DNA from: Tenrec ecaudatus
Taxonomy: Eukaryota > Chordata > Mammalia > Afrosoricida > Tenrecidae
Direction of reading: 5' to 3'
Assembly: GCF_050624435.1 (NCBI RefSeq)
Contig: NC_134539.1
Span: forward strand, 141,952,025-142,016,024
Length of the DNA: 64,000 nucleotides
Of the stretch, positions 1 through 10,036 are shown piece after piece (the first letter of the stretch is position 1; the number at the start of each line of letters is the position of its first letter). The notes below the pieces were generated by a model that ran no database searches, was not told the origin of the DNA, and saw nothing but the letters and a program-made list of their open reading frames with translations. The translations under genes were made by a program, and so were the position numbers.

Positions 1-1473
1 GGACGGGAATCTATCGCCATCTGCAGTATACTCTTAGGGGTGTTTAAGTTGGATGCAGAAACGCACTTCAAACTGTTCTTGAGGAAACAGAGTGAAAAGA
101 TACTGGCATTTTCCCACCCGCTTTTCAAAGCCCCCTCCTCCAAGTCATTCTCTACCATCAGAAAAATGCCATGACGGTTAAACCCATGACAGTCACAGGG
201 TTTGCCGTGTCGCTTTTCTCTGGGTGCTTGGTGTCTTTGGAGGAACAGTTGGGGGCTGGGCTGTCATTGCCTCATCTTAGAGCCGCAGAGCCAACATACA
301 GGCAGATTGGCTCCTGTTTTCAATTCACTTATTGAAATGCCATCTGGGTCCAAGTTCTCCGTGTTTCTGGAAGGTTCTCAATCAGTAAGTTAGTCAGCTT
401 GCATCTAGTGAGACTTAACCTCCTACATAAATGCATTTTACTGGTAGAAACCTGTAAGAACGCTCGGCAAGTTATCATAGCTTAAAAGACAGAGATTGTT
501 GTACTCTTAATGTCACGTGTCCATTGAAGTCTTCCCTTGGACCGTTACGTCATCGGCGCCATCCATGGCGAGTGTCAGCTGGAGCTAGCGTCTGCTCCAG
601 GGCCTGGGGGGCCAGTTCACTAAGACCCCAGAACCCAGGACTGACTCGGCCCCACGTGTTCCTGTCATTCATTGCCAAGAGTGGACAAGAGGCTTTTGCC
701 ACCATGAATCAGGTCCTCGGTTTTGAAACCCCCAGACCACGCATGCCCTGGGTTTAGAGTACTAGGGCTTCTTCCTGTAAAGAAAATGTGCTTTCCCCGG
801 GTTTGTGGTCTGCATCCTGGTAGTTGTCTGCCCGGGGGCCCAGCAGGTCCCAGGAAAGGCTGCTCCCTGCGGTCAGCCCTGTTTCCTCCAGAGAAAGCAC
901 TGGGAGTACAGGTGGTTTGTACCTTGGCCATCATTTGTACAGTGTCTTCAGGTTTTGAAAATGGCGAGTTCCGTAATCAAGTGCAAGTTTTGATAGTTCC
1001 CAGTGTCCGTTTCATGCGCCAGGACTCGCAGTGGGCATCGGGGAGAACAGAAGATGAGCTTTTGGCCTGCCCTCCCCCCACCCACCACCCACTCCATCAT
1101 GTAGGGCAACAAACACCCAGCAGGCCCTCGGAAAGGGTCCCGGGAACCTGTAGCTGGGCGTTGTGACCCCTGCTCCCAGGGCAGCCACAGTGCAGTGGGG
1201 TGGAGAGGCGGTGCAAAGGTGTTCCTGGCAGGGAGATGAGAGGGAGAGTGACGTGTGGTGAGACCCTGTGGGTCTTATGTCAGCCACGTGCACAAGGTCT
1301 GGAAAGGGCCCTTGACCAAAATGAAACAGGACGCGCCTACGAGGTACCGGTTTCTCTGAAGGGTTCACACTTCATCATTTGATCCTTTAAACTCAGCTCC
1401 ACAAGAAAAGGGCTCGGCCGAGCCCAGCCTGAAAGCTCACCGTCTGCTTCCCTGTGTTTTCTGCCCATTTCAG
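1..1473 (+). other. METTL2A: METTL2A intron (partial), no exon seen
   Basis: This is intronic sequence upstream of the first METTL2A exon in the window. I looked for the preceding exon, which should carry the SAM-binding glycine-rich motif (E-V-G-C-G-x-G), and did not find it, so it lies upstream of the window. Open frames here are short and look random. The polypyrimidine tract and CAG acceptor at 1471-1473 end the intron. Confidence 0.75.
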
Positions 1474-1534
1474 TGACCCGGGGCTCTTCGTTTACTGCTG
1501 TGATTTTTCGTCGGCAGCTGTGGAGCTGGTCCAG
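1474..1534 (+). CDS. METTL2A: METTL2A coding exon (SAM-binding region)
   Basis: This exon encodes DPGLFVYCCDFSSAAVELVQ after a split first codon. It sits between an acceptor (tttctgcccatttcag) and a donor (gtaagc at 1535). The residues match the mammalian METTL2 family, a class I SAM-dependent methyltransferase that makes 3-methylcytidine at C32 of tRNA-Thr and some tRNA-Arg in the cytoplasm. The acidic residue in VYCCDFS is where this fold usually contacts the SAM ribose. The exon begins with the third base of a codon and ends on a codon boundary. METTL2B or METTL8 are alternatives, but the TLK2 neighbour favours METTL2A; METTL2B is, as I recall, a later duplicate in primates. Confidence 0.93.
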
Positions 1535-3512
1535 GTAAGCGCAGTGATTGCCTCTTCACTGGCTCGGGGAAAAGCTTTCTCCCGACAGGAAAGGCGTGCT
1601 CACTGGCTTCTTGCTGTCCTGCCGACTGGCTGAAACGGCCGGGAGGAAAGGGCCCCTGGAGGCTGAGTTGCCACCTGCGGCTCTGGCATGTGGGGCAGGT
1701 TTCTTCACCTCTGCAGCGGGTGGGTGACAGGCTGAGTGGCAGGAGATGATTGTTCCGGTCCGAGTTCTCCGGAATCCATCGGTGGTGGGTAAGCTGAAGA
1801 TGTGTGGGCCGATAAAAGGGGGTGCATTCACCTCAGCTCCATTGTATCTACGTGCATCATTGTAGGGACTGCAGGCCTCTGAAATTGCTGGTAGAGCACA
1901 CAGGTGAGGGTCCGGGCATGGAGACGTCTCAGACAAAACCTAGGCTCGAGGGGCAGGACCACAGCTCCCCCGGGGACCGACCGACTGCATCAACCGACAG
2001 CACGGTTCATGTTGAGTTACATTTGGAGTCTGAAAAGCTTAAGCACGGCCAGTAAGAGACCATGACTGGTCTCCTTCTCCCACCGGAGCAAAGAAGAGGG
2101 AAGAAAGTCAGACTACAGGGAGCAGAGGACCGGGGACCCCATGCCTGATGACCACGACCAGCCAACCACTCATCCGGGGATCGCCAAGGAGGAGAAGCAG
2201 ATAGAACAAAGAAATTAAATTCACGGCAAAGACCCGCCTTGCTGGTCCGACAGAGACTGGAGGAACCCCCGAGCCTGAGGTCGTTCCCGGAGACCACCTT
2301 TCAGCCGACGATGCACAGTAACTCACAGAGGAGGCCACTAGACCGAGATCAAAAGGACAGCAGTTGCCCAGATGCAAAGGGGGGGAGGGGCGCAGGAGAA
2401 GATAGGAAACCGAGGCAAAAGGAGCCAGGGAACACAGTGGGAACGGTGCTGACTTCCTGAGGGGGAAACGGTGTCAGGAGCACTTTCTGTACAAACTCAG
2501 ATGGGAAACGTGTTTGCTCTCAACTTTTACTTAAAACACACTAAAACGGGGGTGGGGGTAGGGTTTTAATTAAGAACAGAGAAGGTAACAGGAACGCGGA
2601 GACAAACTGAGGCAGGGCAAAGAGCAGGAAGGACAGCCTGGCCAAGGGGTGGGCAGGAACCCTAGCGGGCAGGGGTGGGGTTAGGGGAGTGCCCTGGCCT
2701 GTCACAGCAGCTGGCTCACACTGTCGTGTCCTGGCCCCTGGCTGCCCGCTGCTCCGCCCTCGTGCTCACCCCTCCCCAGGGACAGCTGCCCTGCTACCAA
2801 AGCTTCTGACCTGTGGCCGGTTGTCACTGCCCGGCTGGTAACCCCCTTCCCCTGATTGGGCTGCCAGTGGCCGCTGGGCACCCGGTCCCATTGTCAGGCT
2901 GGGGGAGGGGTGGATACCCTGAGAAGTGTCTGCTTCCGCAGCAACCTAGCCAGAACTGGCTGTCGATAATGGGAGGCCAGTTATGTTGTGACTTTATTGA
3001 CTGCCAGCCTTCCCTGGTTGAGAGCCTTTTTAAGTCGCGCTTAGAAAACCTCTTCCATCCCCTGTGAACTGTCTGTTGCCCCCTGGCCGCATAGCTTCCC
3101 AGTCATTTTCCAGTCCTGGCAGGTGGTTCTGTCACCACGAGCCAGGTGGACCAGGCGGGGCAGCCCCAAAGGACAGGGAAGCAGTCAGCAGGTTCTGTTT
3201 TAAAAGCCTATGGTGTCCACTTCCAGTCTGCCTCACCCTCCCCCCCCACACACACACACCCTCAACCCCCTCCCCCCCAAAGGACAACAGAGCAAAGCAC
3301 TGCTGGGTCCAGAGCAGGCGAGGGCCAGGCGTGCCCCATCGTGATGGCGACGAACTGACGGTGGGTCCTGCAGCGGTGCGTGGAGTCGTTGGGGGGTTAC
3401 CAGCCCCGGCAGTTGGCACTGCGACTCGGTTTGGTTATATGTCTGACCCACCGGCCCCTCCCGTGATCAGCTCAGCATGCCCGTTTGTGTGTCCCTCCCG
3501 CTGCCGCTGCAG
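1535..3512 (+). other. METTL2A: METTL2A intron
   Basis: The intron has a GT donor at 1535 and an AG acceptor at 3511-3512 after a pyrimidine-rich tract. Its second half is GC-rich and carries a short CA run near 3247-3262. I see no exon, and protein continuity across it (ELVQ to TNPEYD) leaves no room for one. Confidence 0.85.
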
Positions 3513-3652
3513 ACAAATCCAGAGTATGATCCTTCTCGGTGCCTGGCCTTTGTGCACGATCTGTGTGATGACGAGCGGAGCTACCCGGTGCCCAGCGACA
3601 GTCTCGATGTCATCGTCCTCATATTTGTTCTCTCGGCAATTGATCCAGACAA
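3513..3652 (+). CDS. METTL2A: METTL2A coding exon (methyltransferase core)
   Basis: The exon encodes about 46 residues starting [20 protein letters not shown] and containing [14 protein letters not shown]. The hydrophobic strand [13 protein letters not shown] corresponds to the motif IV strand of the Rossmann-like methyltransferase fold, and AFVHDLCDD precedes it as in METTL2, METTL6 and METTL8. The acceptor is gctgcag. The donor is gtaagt at 3653, splitting a Lys codon as AA|G. An overlapping 199-codon frame in another register is a shadow. Confidence 0.95.
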
Positions 3653-5064
3653 GTAAGTGTTAGGTCCCTCCCCGAGCCAGTCGTGTAAGAAGACGACGCT
3701 GCTTTGAGTGGGGGCTTGGAGCTCCGAGCTGGGCCCCGAGTGAGCAGCGATTGAGCAGCGAATCTGCCCCATCTGCTCCCTCACTGCACGGCCCTTTCCC
3801 TGAGCATCTCAGCCGATTTCTAGTTTGCCATTAGGTCCCGCCCTCGGATTATCATTAAATCTTACCGGAGGACGAGGGAAGGATCGGCAATGGAAGGGTG
3901 GGGGAATCATGCCAGAACCGCAGTGCCGCCAAGGGGATGGAAACAGCAGAAAGGCGGATCCCCTGCTGTCAGGATTGGAGAGGAAACAGTCAGCTGCTGT
4001 CCCTGAAAGGGCCCTGTCCAAACCTCATCCCCGTGACACTGCTGGCTCAAGGAAGCCTTCGTCACGGGGATGGTGGTAGAGAGCTGCGAGCGCCATCGGA
4101 TGCTGCCAGGTCCCTCCTTCCTGATGCCAGTCAGGACAGTCGCTTGACACGTGCCAGGGGGCTGCAAGGTGCCCAGGGCCTGGGCTCACCACTGTCCCCA
4201 CCTTGGGCGAGTAACTGGACTTCAGCCGTGTTTCCTGTAGAACTCATCCAGCCATCTAGGGATACTATGAGGGTAAAATAATGACATTTAAATGCTACAA
4301 TTTTTTTTAAACCCTATGGACTGAAAACACCAAAAGTTTCATCATTTCAAATTTAAGCATTTACCCTTTTTTTGTTTTGTTTTATTGGCATATAATTCGG
4401 AAGTTTAGTGGCATCAAAAAGTTATACAGTCAGCACCACAATCTACCTTAAAACGCTCCCTTCTTATACACTGTTACTAGCTCCTCACTTCCGCCTAGCC
4501 TCCCTCTGCCCAACCCCCGAGAAACCATCAATCCAGTTACTGTCTCTACATTTACCCACCCTCGCTTTCGCTGAACATTTTCTTTAGAAGTATCATTTCT
4601 GGAAAGTTTGTAACTCACCGGTTGTCTTCTCTGGAAGCTGAACTCTGTGCCTGGACTTGGGGGCAAGCCGTGAAGGGTCCCTGTAAACCGTGCACTGCGG
4701 ACTGTGTCACCACGCAGATAAGTCCTCGAGGCTGACCCTTCATTGAGCAAGCTCTCTCAACCACGCTGGGTGCTGCAGCCAGAAGGGGCAGGTGCTGTAT
4801 CATTAAAGAGCTCCCGCCTGGGGTGGAGGTGCAGCTCCCTCTCGCCCACCCCAACACCTGGGTGGTCAGGACTCTGTCAGCTGGGAGGAAGCCAGGGAGC
4901 ACAGGTGGTGTCCGCTCTGCGGGCTCAGGAGGCCCGGGTGAGGGACATTCTGGCACCTGCCTGGATCTAATGGGTGCACAGGGCCAGGGCTTGCTGGGAG
5001 CTGCCACACAGATGAGCCTTGCCCCTAAGGAGATCTGATCGACGTGCCCTCCCTCCGCCCCCAG
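3653..5064 (+). other. METTL2A: METTL2A intron
   Basis: The donor gtaagt at 3653 and the acceptor cccccag at 5058-5064 bound it. An old LINE-1-like 3' end lies at about 4360-4610. The rest looks unique and GC-rich, with no extra exon. Confidence 0.85.
4360..4610 (-). repeat. Old L1-like 3' end
   Basis: The stretch starts with a T-rich run and 'ttattggcatataatt', then 'gttatacagtcagcaccacaat' and 'gtctctacatttacccaccctc'. This resembles the antisense 3' end of ancient mammalian L1 elements. The match is from memory of the pattern and is divergent. Confidence 0.5.
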
Positions 5065-5171
5065 GATGCAGAAGGCTATCCACAGGCTGAGCCGGCTTCT
5101 GCGGCCGGGTGGCTTGATGCTGCTGCGCGACTACGGCCGCTACGACATGGCGCAGCTTCGCTTCCGCACAG
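5065..5171 (+). CDS. METTL2A: METTL2A coding exon (LRPGG motif)
   Basis: The exon completes a split Lys codon and then encodes [35 protein letters not shown], ending in a split Gly codon. R-P-G-G followed by LLRDYGRYD is highly characteristic of the METTL2/6/8 group. The donor is gtacgc at 5172. The phase matches both neighbouring exons exactly. Confidence 0.95.
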
Positions 5172-5284
5172 GTACGCGGCTCAGCAGAAAGGAACGAACA
5201 GACGGCACCTGGGGCTTATGGTCTAGATCTTTGTAACCGAGCCCGAGCGTTGCTTACATAAATGATTTCACATGTGTATATTAA

Positions 5285-5415
5285 AAACAGTCATGGAGTC
5301 GCTGCTGACTCGGCTGCCCGACAGGATAGGGAAGAACTGCCCGTGCGTTTCCCAGACTGCAGCCGGTACGGGAGCAGAAAGGCCTGCCCTTGTCCCACAG
5401 AAAGTGGACACCTGC
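5285..5415 (-). repeat. AfroSINE, diverged
   Basis: Reading the minus strand gives the AfroSINE body: a 'gagcagaaaggcctgcc' stretch, 'gactgcagcc', 'ggatagggaagaactgccc' and 'gagtcgctgctgactc' correspond to the antisense consensus seen in better copies (for example 14064-14272). Confidence 0.65.
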
Positions 5416-6289
5416 AGGAGGCCGGGGGGATGGGGGGCAAGGTGACACAGCTCAGCATCCCGGAGCCATGAAGCCACCTGTCAAATCTGTGGACTCGGGT
5501 GTGTGATCTGCACAGATTTCTGTTAAAAGAAACCATTCCGAGAAAACCTTCTCTGTGCATGTCACTGATGCTCATGCTGTTGAAATTGCTGGCGGCAAAC
5601 CGGTCGGGGAAATCAAAAACAGGGAGGGCCACTGAGGGCCTGTTCCCAGCAGCGCACAGTCAGTGGCCAGTAAGGCGTTCAGATGAAATGGATGTCATCA
5701 CATTTCACACCAAAAAGCCTGAAGTTGGCAGATGTGTGGATAGTGGGTGGTCAGGGAAACTAATGCTGGTGAGAAGCCACTCCTGAGGCTGCTACGATCA
5801 GCCAGAGGAGGAGGTCGGTCCCCCACTGCTGACAGAACACGGAGGCGGCGCTCTTTCCTGCCACTGGCGCTTCATTCCACCCCTCCTCATGGGAAAGAGG
5901 CCATAGAAATATAATCGAGTCCAGAGCGTGTGTGCAAGCCACTTCCAGGGCCACCCCACACCTGGCGGGACTCCTGTCCGGTCTTCTTAGGTGAAGAACA
6001 CAGTGTGCAAATGAGTCTTCCAGACAGACACTGAAGAAAGGGGACTCACACCATCCACGGGGGAGGTGCCGACTGCCTCCTCGTCGGGGCCTACTGTGCT
6101 ACACATGTTCAGGGCCCGGTCCTTTATGAAAGACAATCTTGTTCTGCAAAACACCAGATGCTTCATAGTGAGCAACTCCAGCCCGTCCTGGCTCCTCCGG
6201 GGCCTCCCAGCGCCCTGACTCAGTGCTCCTGCAGGTGTCCAAGACTAAATTTGTGGGAGAAGGGTGAGGCTTGTTACCCCCATAAAGCA

Positions 6290-6385
6290 TTCCCGTCTCA
6301 GAAACCCACAAGGGCAGTTCTGCCCCGTCCTGTAGAGTCACTATGAGTCAGAACCCACTCAATGGCAGTTTGAAACCCAAGAAAG
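6290..6385 (+). repeat. AfroSINE 3' half
   Basis: 'cagaaacccacaagggcag', 'ccgtcctgtagagtcac' and 'tatgagtcagaac' followed by 'caatggcagtttg' form the standard 3' body of AfroSINE. The tRNA-like head is missing. Confidence 0.75.
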
Positions 6386-6493
6386 GACTGGGTCCCACAA
6401 CCCCCGGGAATTCCTACCTCGGTGCACATGTGCGTGACGCTGACATTCGAAGAAATGCGGTGCGTGTTCCTGAGTTTGACCCTGTTACTGCAG

Positions 6494-6559
6494 GTCAGTG
6501 TCTGTCAGAACATTTCTATGTGAGAGGTGACGGCACCCGAGTCTACTTCTTCACACAAG
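6494..6559 (+). CDS. METTL2A: METTL2A coding exon (FYVRGDGTR)
   Basis: The exon encodes [20 protein letters not shown] followed by Gln, flanked by split Gly and Asp codons. [13 protein letters not shown] is a diagnostic METTL2/6/8 stretch that follows the substrate-facing loop. The acceptor is actgcag and the donor gtatga at 6560. Confidence 0.95.
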
Positions 6560-7246
6560 GTATGACGGCTCCCATCTGGGGTCCCTAACCCTGCAAAGGA
6601 GCAGTCGCTTCATCTGGCCCTCCCCCCTCCCTGCATTCTCTACCCCTCACCCCACTGCTCCTTGTTCTCCAGTAGGCTTGGTCATGTGACCACCCCTCCC
6701 CCTCTCCCACCTGGTCCACCTGGGAAACTGAGCTGGGGTGAGTGTGTTTGTGTAACCTGTCTGCTTTCTGGGACTCCGCCCCCAGCTCTCCTCTTTCCAC
6801 ACCTACGGAGCCTCCATTCTTGGGCCACTAGGTGGCCGACACCTGCAGGACCGCCTGAGCCTTTGATTGAAGCTGCCTTGTCATTCTTGTGTGCTGGGCT
6901 TGGCACGTAATTTGAAGGGGGCCATCAATCACAGACCCCCAAAAAGCCAAGCATCAACCAGAAGGTTCAAACCCTCTAACTTGCTTGGCCCCTTTCACCT
7001 TAAAAATCCCCACTCCCCATCCATCATTGCCCCTTCCCTCCCCCCCAATGCAGCCAGGCCCACACTTGCCCTCACCCAACCACCACATTTAGTCCTGCTG
7101 AGCCGTTGGAAGCAGCAATGCAGTTATCAGCCAGGAGCCTGCCTGCCTGCCATCAGGGGTGGGGAGCTAGGGGGTAGAGGGCGGTGGAGAGTAGTAGGCT
7201 GAATGCTTTTTCAAGGGGGACAAGGTGAGCATCTCTTCCTCACTAG
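6560..7246 (+). other. METTL2A: METTL2A last intron
   Basis: The donor gtatga at 6560 and the acceptor cactag at 7241-7246 bound it. It is C-rich in the middle (about 6610-6720 and 7000-7090). No recognisable repeat or exon was seen. Confidence 0.8.
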
Positions 7247-7401
7247 ATGAACTGGACACCCTTTTCACTGCTGCCGGACTGGAGAAAGTTCAGAACCTGG
7301 TTGACCGCCGGCTGCAAGTCAACCGGGGGAAGCAGCTAACCATGTACCGAGTCTGGATTCAGTGCAAATACCGCAAGCCTCTGCTGTCCGGCACCGCCTG
7401 A
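7247..7401 (+). CDS. METTL2A: METTL2A terminal coding exon
   Basis: The exon encodes [37 protein letters not shown], then a C-terminus ending PLLSGTA and TGA at 7399-7401. [14 protein letters not shown] is the conserved family C-terminus. The five exons in this window sum to 175 codons plus the stop, with no frameshift, premature stop or damaged splice site, so the gene looks intact here. METTL2A works cytosolically on tRNA C32; for arginine tRNAs the partner DALRD3 is known from other mammals. Confidence 0.95.
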
Positions 7402-7920
7402 GAGGCACCGACTCCCTTCCACGTGGGCTGGGGCGCCCCGCCTGCAGCGGACGACCACAAGCCGCGTCATGTTGATGGCAAGCCGACCAAGGACTCCAGC
7501 ACCCTTCTTGAACCTCGGGGACATTGCTTTTTATCAAGATTCAAACAGTTTAACTGCTTTTTATGTGTGAAGCTCTTTAATCCTTTTCTTTTTTTTTTTT
7601 TTTCAAGAACATGCCTCAATTGTCTGGGGAGGAAACACATAATCTTCCTCATCCCCATACATTTTATTTGATAAAAGTATTTTTATGAAAACATTCATGC
7701 TTAAAGGCCTTAAATGGTGCCACCCTAATCCCATTATCCTAACACGTTTGATTACATTTAAAAGTATTTCTCCTTCCAGTCTTTGTCCCTATCACAGATA
7801 TATTCATGAATTACAATGATACCTAGTGAGCACAATTTAATATTTATGTTTCACTTAATAGTGTATCATTAGCATTCTCTTTTAGCAGGTTATTTTTACA
7901 GTCTTCATATTTGGTTATTT

Positions 7921-8065
7921 GTTTTTAATCATTTTATTGGGGGCTTGTACAATTCTTATCACAATCCATACATACATCCATTGTGTCAGGAACATACGTA
8001 CATTTGTTGCCATCATCATTCTCAAAACATTTGCCTTCTACTTGAGTGCTTAATATCTACTGCTC
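7921..8065 (-). repeat. L1-type LINE 3' tail, 5'-truncated
   Basis: It begins 'ttaatcattttattggggg', then 'cttatcacaatccatac' and 'tgttgccatcatcattctc'. The same string recurs many times in this window (for example 28080-29256). The copy is inverted relative to METTL2A and lies in its inferred 3' UTR. Confidence 0.8.
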
Positions 8066-8621
8066 ATTTTTATATAACCTTTTTTCAAAGACTGTCGCCC
8101 CATTCTAATGAGAACTTGTATCTGTGCGACTCTTAAAGTTAGAACGCATCGAGAATCTGTCCCCATGTAAGTGCATTGTATGTGATAGTAAAGTTGTTTG
8201 AATGTTCATTGTGCTACGGTATTTGGGAATTCACGTACTTAGGCTAGGTAAATGCGAAGGTGAATCGTTTCATAACCAACATAGGAGGCTCAAGTGGGAA
8301 GAACTGTCTCCATCTATGAAGGTTTTCTTGACTCAGAAAGCCCCTAAAGACCTTCAAAATGGGGTTTCCTCAGAAGGACAGGGTCCTGGTCTCCACTTAA
8401 TCAAAGCCATAGGTTTTGCTAAGCAACGCCCCCGTACGCACTGTTTCTTAAAAAGCTCTTTTTCGCTTGGTGCCCTTAAATGTTGACACAAAAAGACTTG
8501 AGGAGACTTAATTTTAGCTACAGTGCATCACTGACTGCTAGGTGTCCCTGCTACACTTTCATGTCCTGCCTTTTTCAGTTGTCACCGTTTTGTTTGTGTT
8601 GGTGTCGTTTTTATTTTAGCA

Positions 8622-8627
8622 AATAAA
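8622..8627 (+). terminator. METTL2A: Probable METTL2A poly(A) signal
   Basis: A perfect AATAAA lies about 1.2 kb after the stop codon, and a TG-rich stretch (tttgtttgtgttggtgtcg) sits just upstream. It is the only canonical hexamer I saw between the stop and 8,700. Confidence 0.55.
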
Positions 8628-8640
8628 CTTTTGCTACATT

Positions 8641-9036
8641 CCTGCATTTTGGATTGTCAGCTCACATGTTCACATAAATGCTGTGTTTTGTTTAAGCGAA
8701 GTGCACCAAGACCAACATTGTTTTTCATTTTAATAACCGAAACTCTCAGGAAATGGGAGTCTTTCTCACCGGGAAAAAGAAAACCTGAAAGGGTGCCAGG
8801 CTCCTGGACCCCTCTCCACCGACCCTGATGTCTCCAGAGAAGAAATACGTGCCTTTATAGATGGGCAGCATGGTTGTGGGTGGTCCACAAACCCACCCAG
8901 CAGGACCATGGAAAAGGCCTGATGACAGGTTCCTGTTAGGAACCGTCACGAGAACCCTGTGGAGCAGTTGACACGGGGTGTCGCCACAAGGTAGAACAAA
9001 TCATAGCAATTAATACCAAGGTAGTGTATGTCCTAT
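8641..9036. other. Intergenic, nothing recognised
   Basis: No gene or recognisable repeat was seen between the inferred METTL2A end and the first intergenic AfroSINE. Confidence 0.5.
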
Positions 9037-9228
9037 GGAGCCCTGGTGGTGTAGTGGTTAGGTGTTGGGCGGCGATCTGCATGGTCAGCCGTTCAAAACC
9101 ACCAGCAGCTCTGTGGAGAAAGACTGGGCTGTCTAGCCCTGTAAGTAGTTACAGTCTCGGAAACCCCGGGTCACTGAGACTCAGCCTGACTTGATGGCAG
9201 TGAGGTCAAGTGTATGGTGTTGGTTTGA
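9037..9228 (+). repeat. AfroSINE, near full length
   Basis: It has the tRNA-like head 'ggagccctggtggtgtagtg' with A and B box-like blocks ('ggttcaaaacc' equivalent at 'cgttcaaaaccaccagc'), then the body 'cagtctcggaaacccc' and the end 'gatggcagtgagg'. It is the first of three forward copies in a row. Confidence 0.85.
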
Positions 9229-9266
9229 ACTCAACCCTGCATGACAACTGCCCCTCATGTTTCCAA

Positions 9267-9434
9267 GGGAGCCTGCTGGCAGAGTGTTTACGTGCTCAAC
9301 TGCTAACCACTAGATCCGCCAGTTTGAAACTACCAGCTGCTCCTTGGGAGAAAAAAACGGGGCTTTTTACAGTCTGGCCTGTAGGGTCACTGTGAGTTGG
9401 AGTCTACTCAATAGCAGTGCATTTGGTTGGGTCC
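9267..9434 (+). repeat. AfroSINE
   Basis: 'gggagcctgctggcagagtg', 'accagctgctccttgggag' and 'tagggtcactgtgagttgg' give head, middle and tail. It is internally shortened at the 'cagtctcgg' block. Confidence 0.8.
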
Positions 9435-9571
9435 TTTTTTATTAGTGGGCGCAGATCACCTGATCGTTCTCCCAGGAAACAGCGAACAAGCTGAAACAGC
9501 TGACCTATGATTAGGAGCCAAGCATTGATCAGGTGCATCCCCAGGGCTCTGCGGGACGAGGGGAGCAGGGT

Positions 9572-9766
9572 GCGTGTAGCATCGGCAATTGGGTAAGTGG
9601 TCTGCTGCTAACGAAGGTCGGTGGTCTGAGCCAACCAGCCACTCTGCAGGCCAAGCTGTGGCAATCTGATTCACACACATGACAACCCAGGAAGCCCTGT
9701 TGGGGGCAGGCCTCTCGGGTAGGGTCGCTGTGAGTCGGAATTGACTAGCTGGCGCTGGGCTTCATT
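9572..9766 (+). repeat. AfroSINE, diverged
   Basis: The head is worn ('gcatcggcaattgggtaag'), but 'tagggtcgctgtgagtcgg' and 'aattgactagctggcgctg' are a clear tail. Confidence 0.7.
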
Positions 9767-9794
9767 TTCTCACCCAGATAAGATATAAATACTC

Positions 9795-10036
9795 CCCCTC
9801 CCCCACTCCAGGGGAACAAACAAACGTGGGTGAAGGGAGACAGCGGATGGTGTAAGATATAAAAATAATAATTTTAAATTTATCAAGTGTTCGAGTGGGG
9901 GAGGGAGTAAAAAAAAGAGGAACTGATACCAAGGGCTCAAGTAGAAAGAAAATGTTTCCAAAAGGATGGTGGCAAGAAATGTACAGATGTGCTTGATACA
10001 ATTGATGTATGGATTGTTATAAGATTTTTAAAAAGA
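9795..10036 (+). repeat. L1-type LINE 3' tail
   Basis: This is a forward copy. It contains the purine-rich 'gtgggggagggagtaaaaa', 'ctgataccaagggctcaag', 'tgcttgatacaattgatg' and 'ggattgttataag'. G-rich polypurine tracts are usual in mammalian L1 3' UTRs. Confidence 0.75.

Larger units (their letters stand above)
5172..6493 (+). other. METTL2A: METTL2A intron
   Basis: The donor gtacgc and the acceptor ttactgcag at 6485-6493 bound it. It holds an inverted AfroSINE copy (about 5285-5415) and the 3' half of a forward AfroSINE (about 6290-6385). The rest is unassigned. Confidence 0.85.
7402..8640 (+). other. METTL2A: METTL2A 3' UTR (inferred)
   Basis: This is the sequence after the TGA. It contains a T-rich run near 7590, an antisense LINE-tail fragment (7921-8065), and a canonical AATAAA at 8622-8627. 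The end is inferred from that signal and is not proven. Confidence 0.55.

Noticed and set aside
723-1166. Upstream METTL2A exon
   Set aside because: The 147-codon frame has no similarity to METTL2, and the expected glycine-rich SAM motif is absent.
3064-3663. 199-codon plus-strand open frame
   Set aside because: It overlaps METTL2A exon 3513-3652 in the wrong register and crosses an intron and a splice acceptor. It is a shadow.
9037-9110. tRNA gene
   Set aside because: The A and B box-like blocks belong to the AfroSINE head; there is no cloverleaf with intact acceptor stem.
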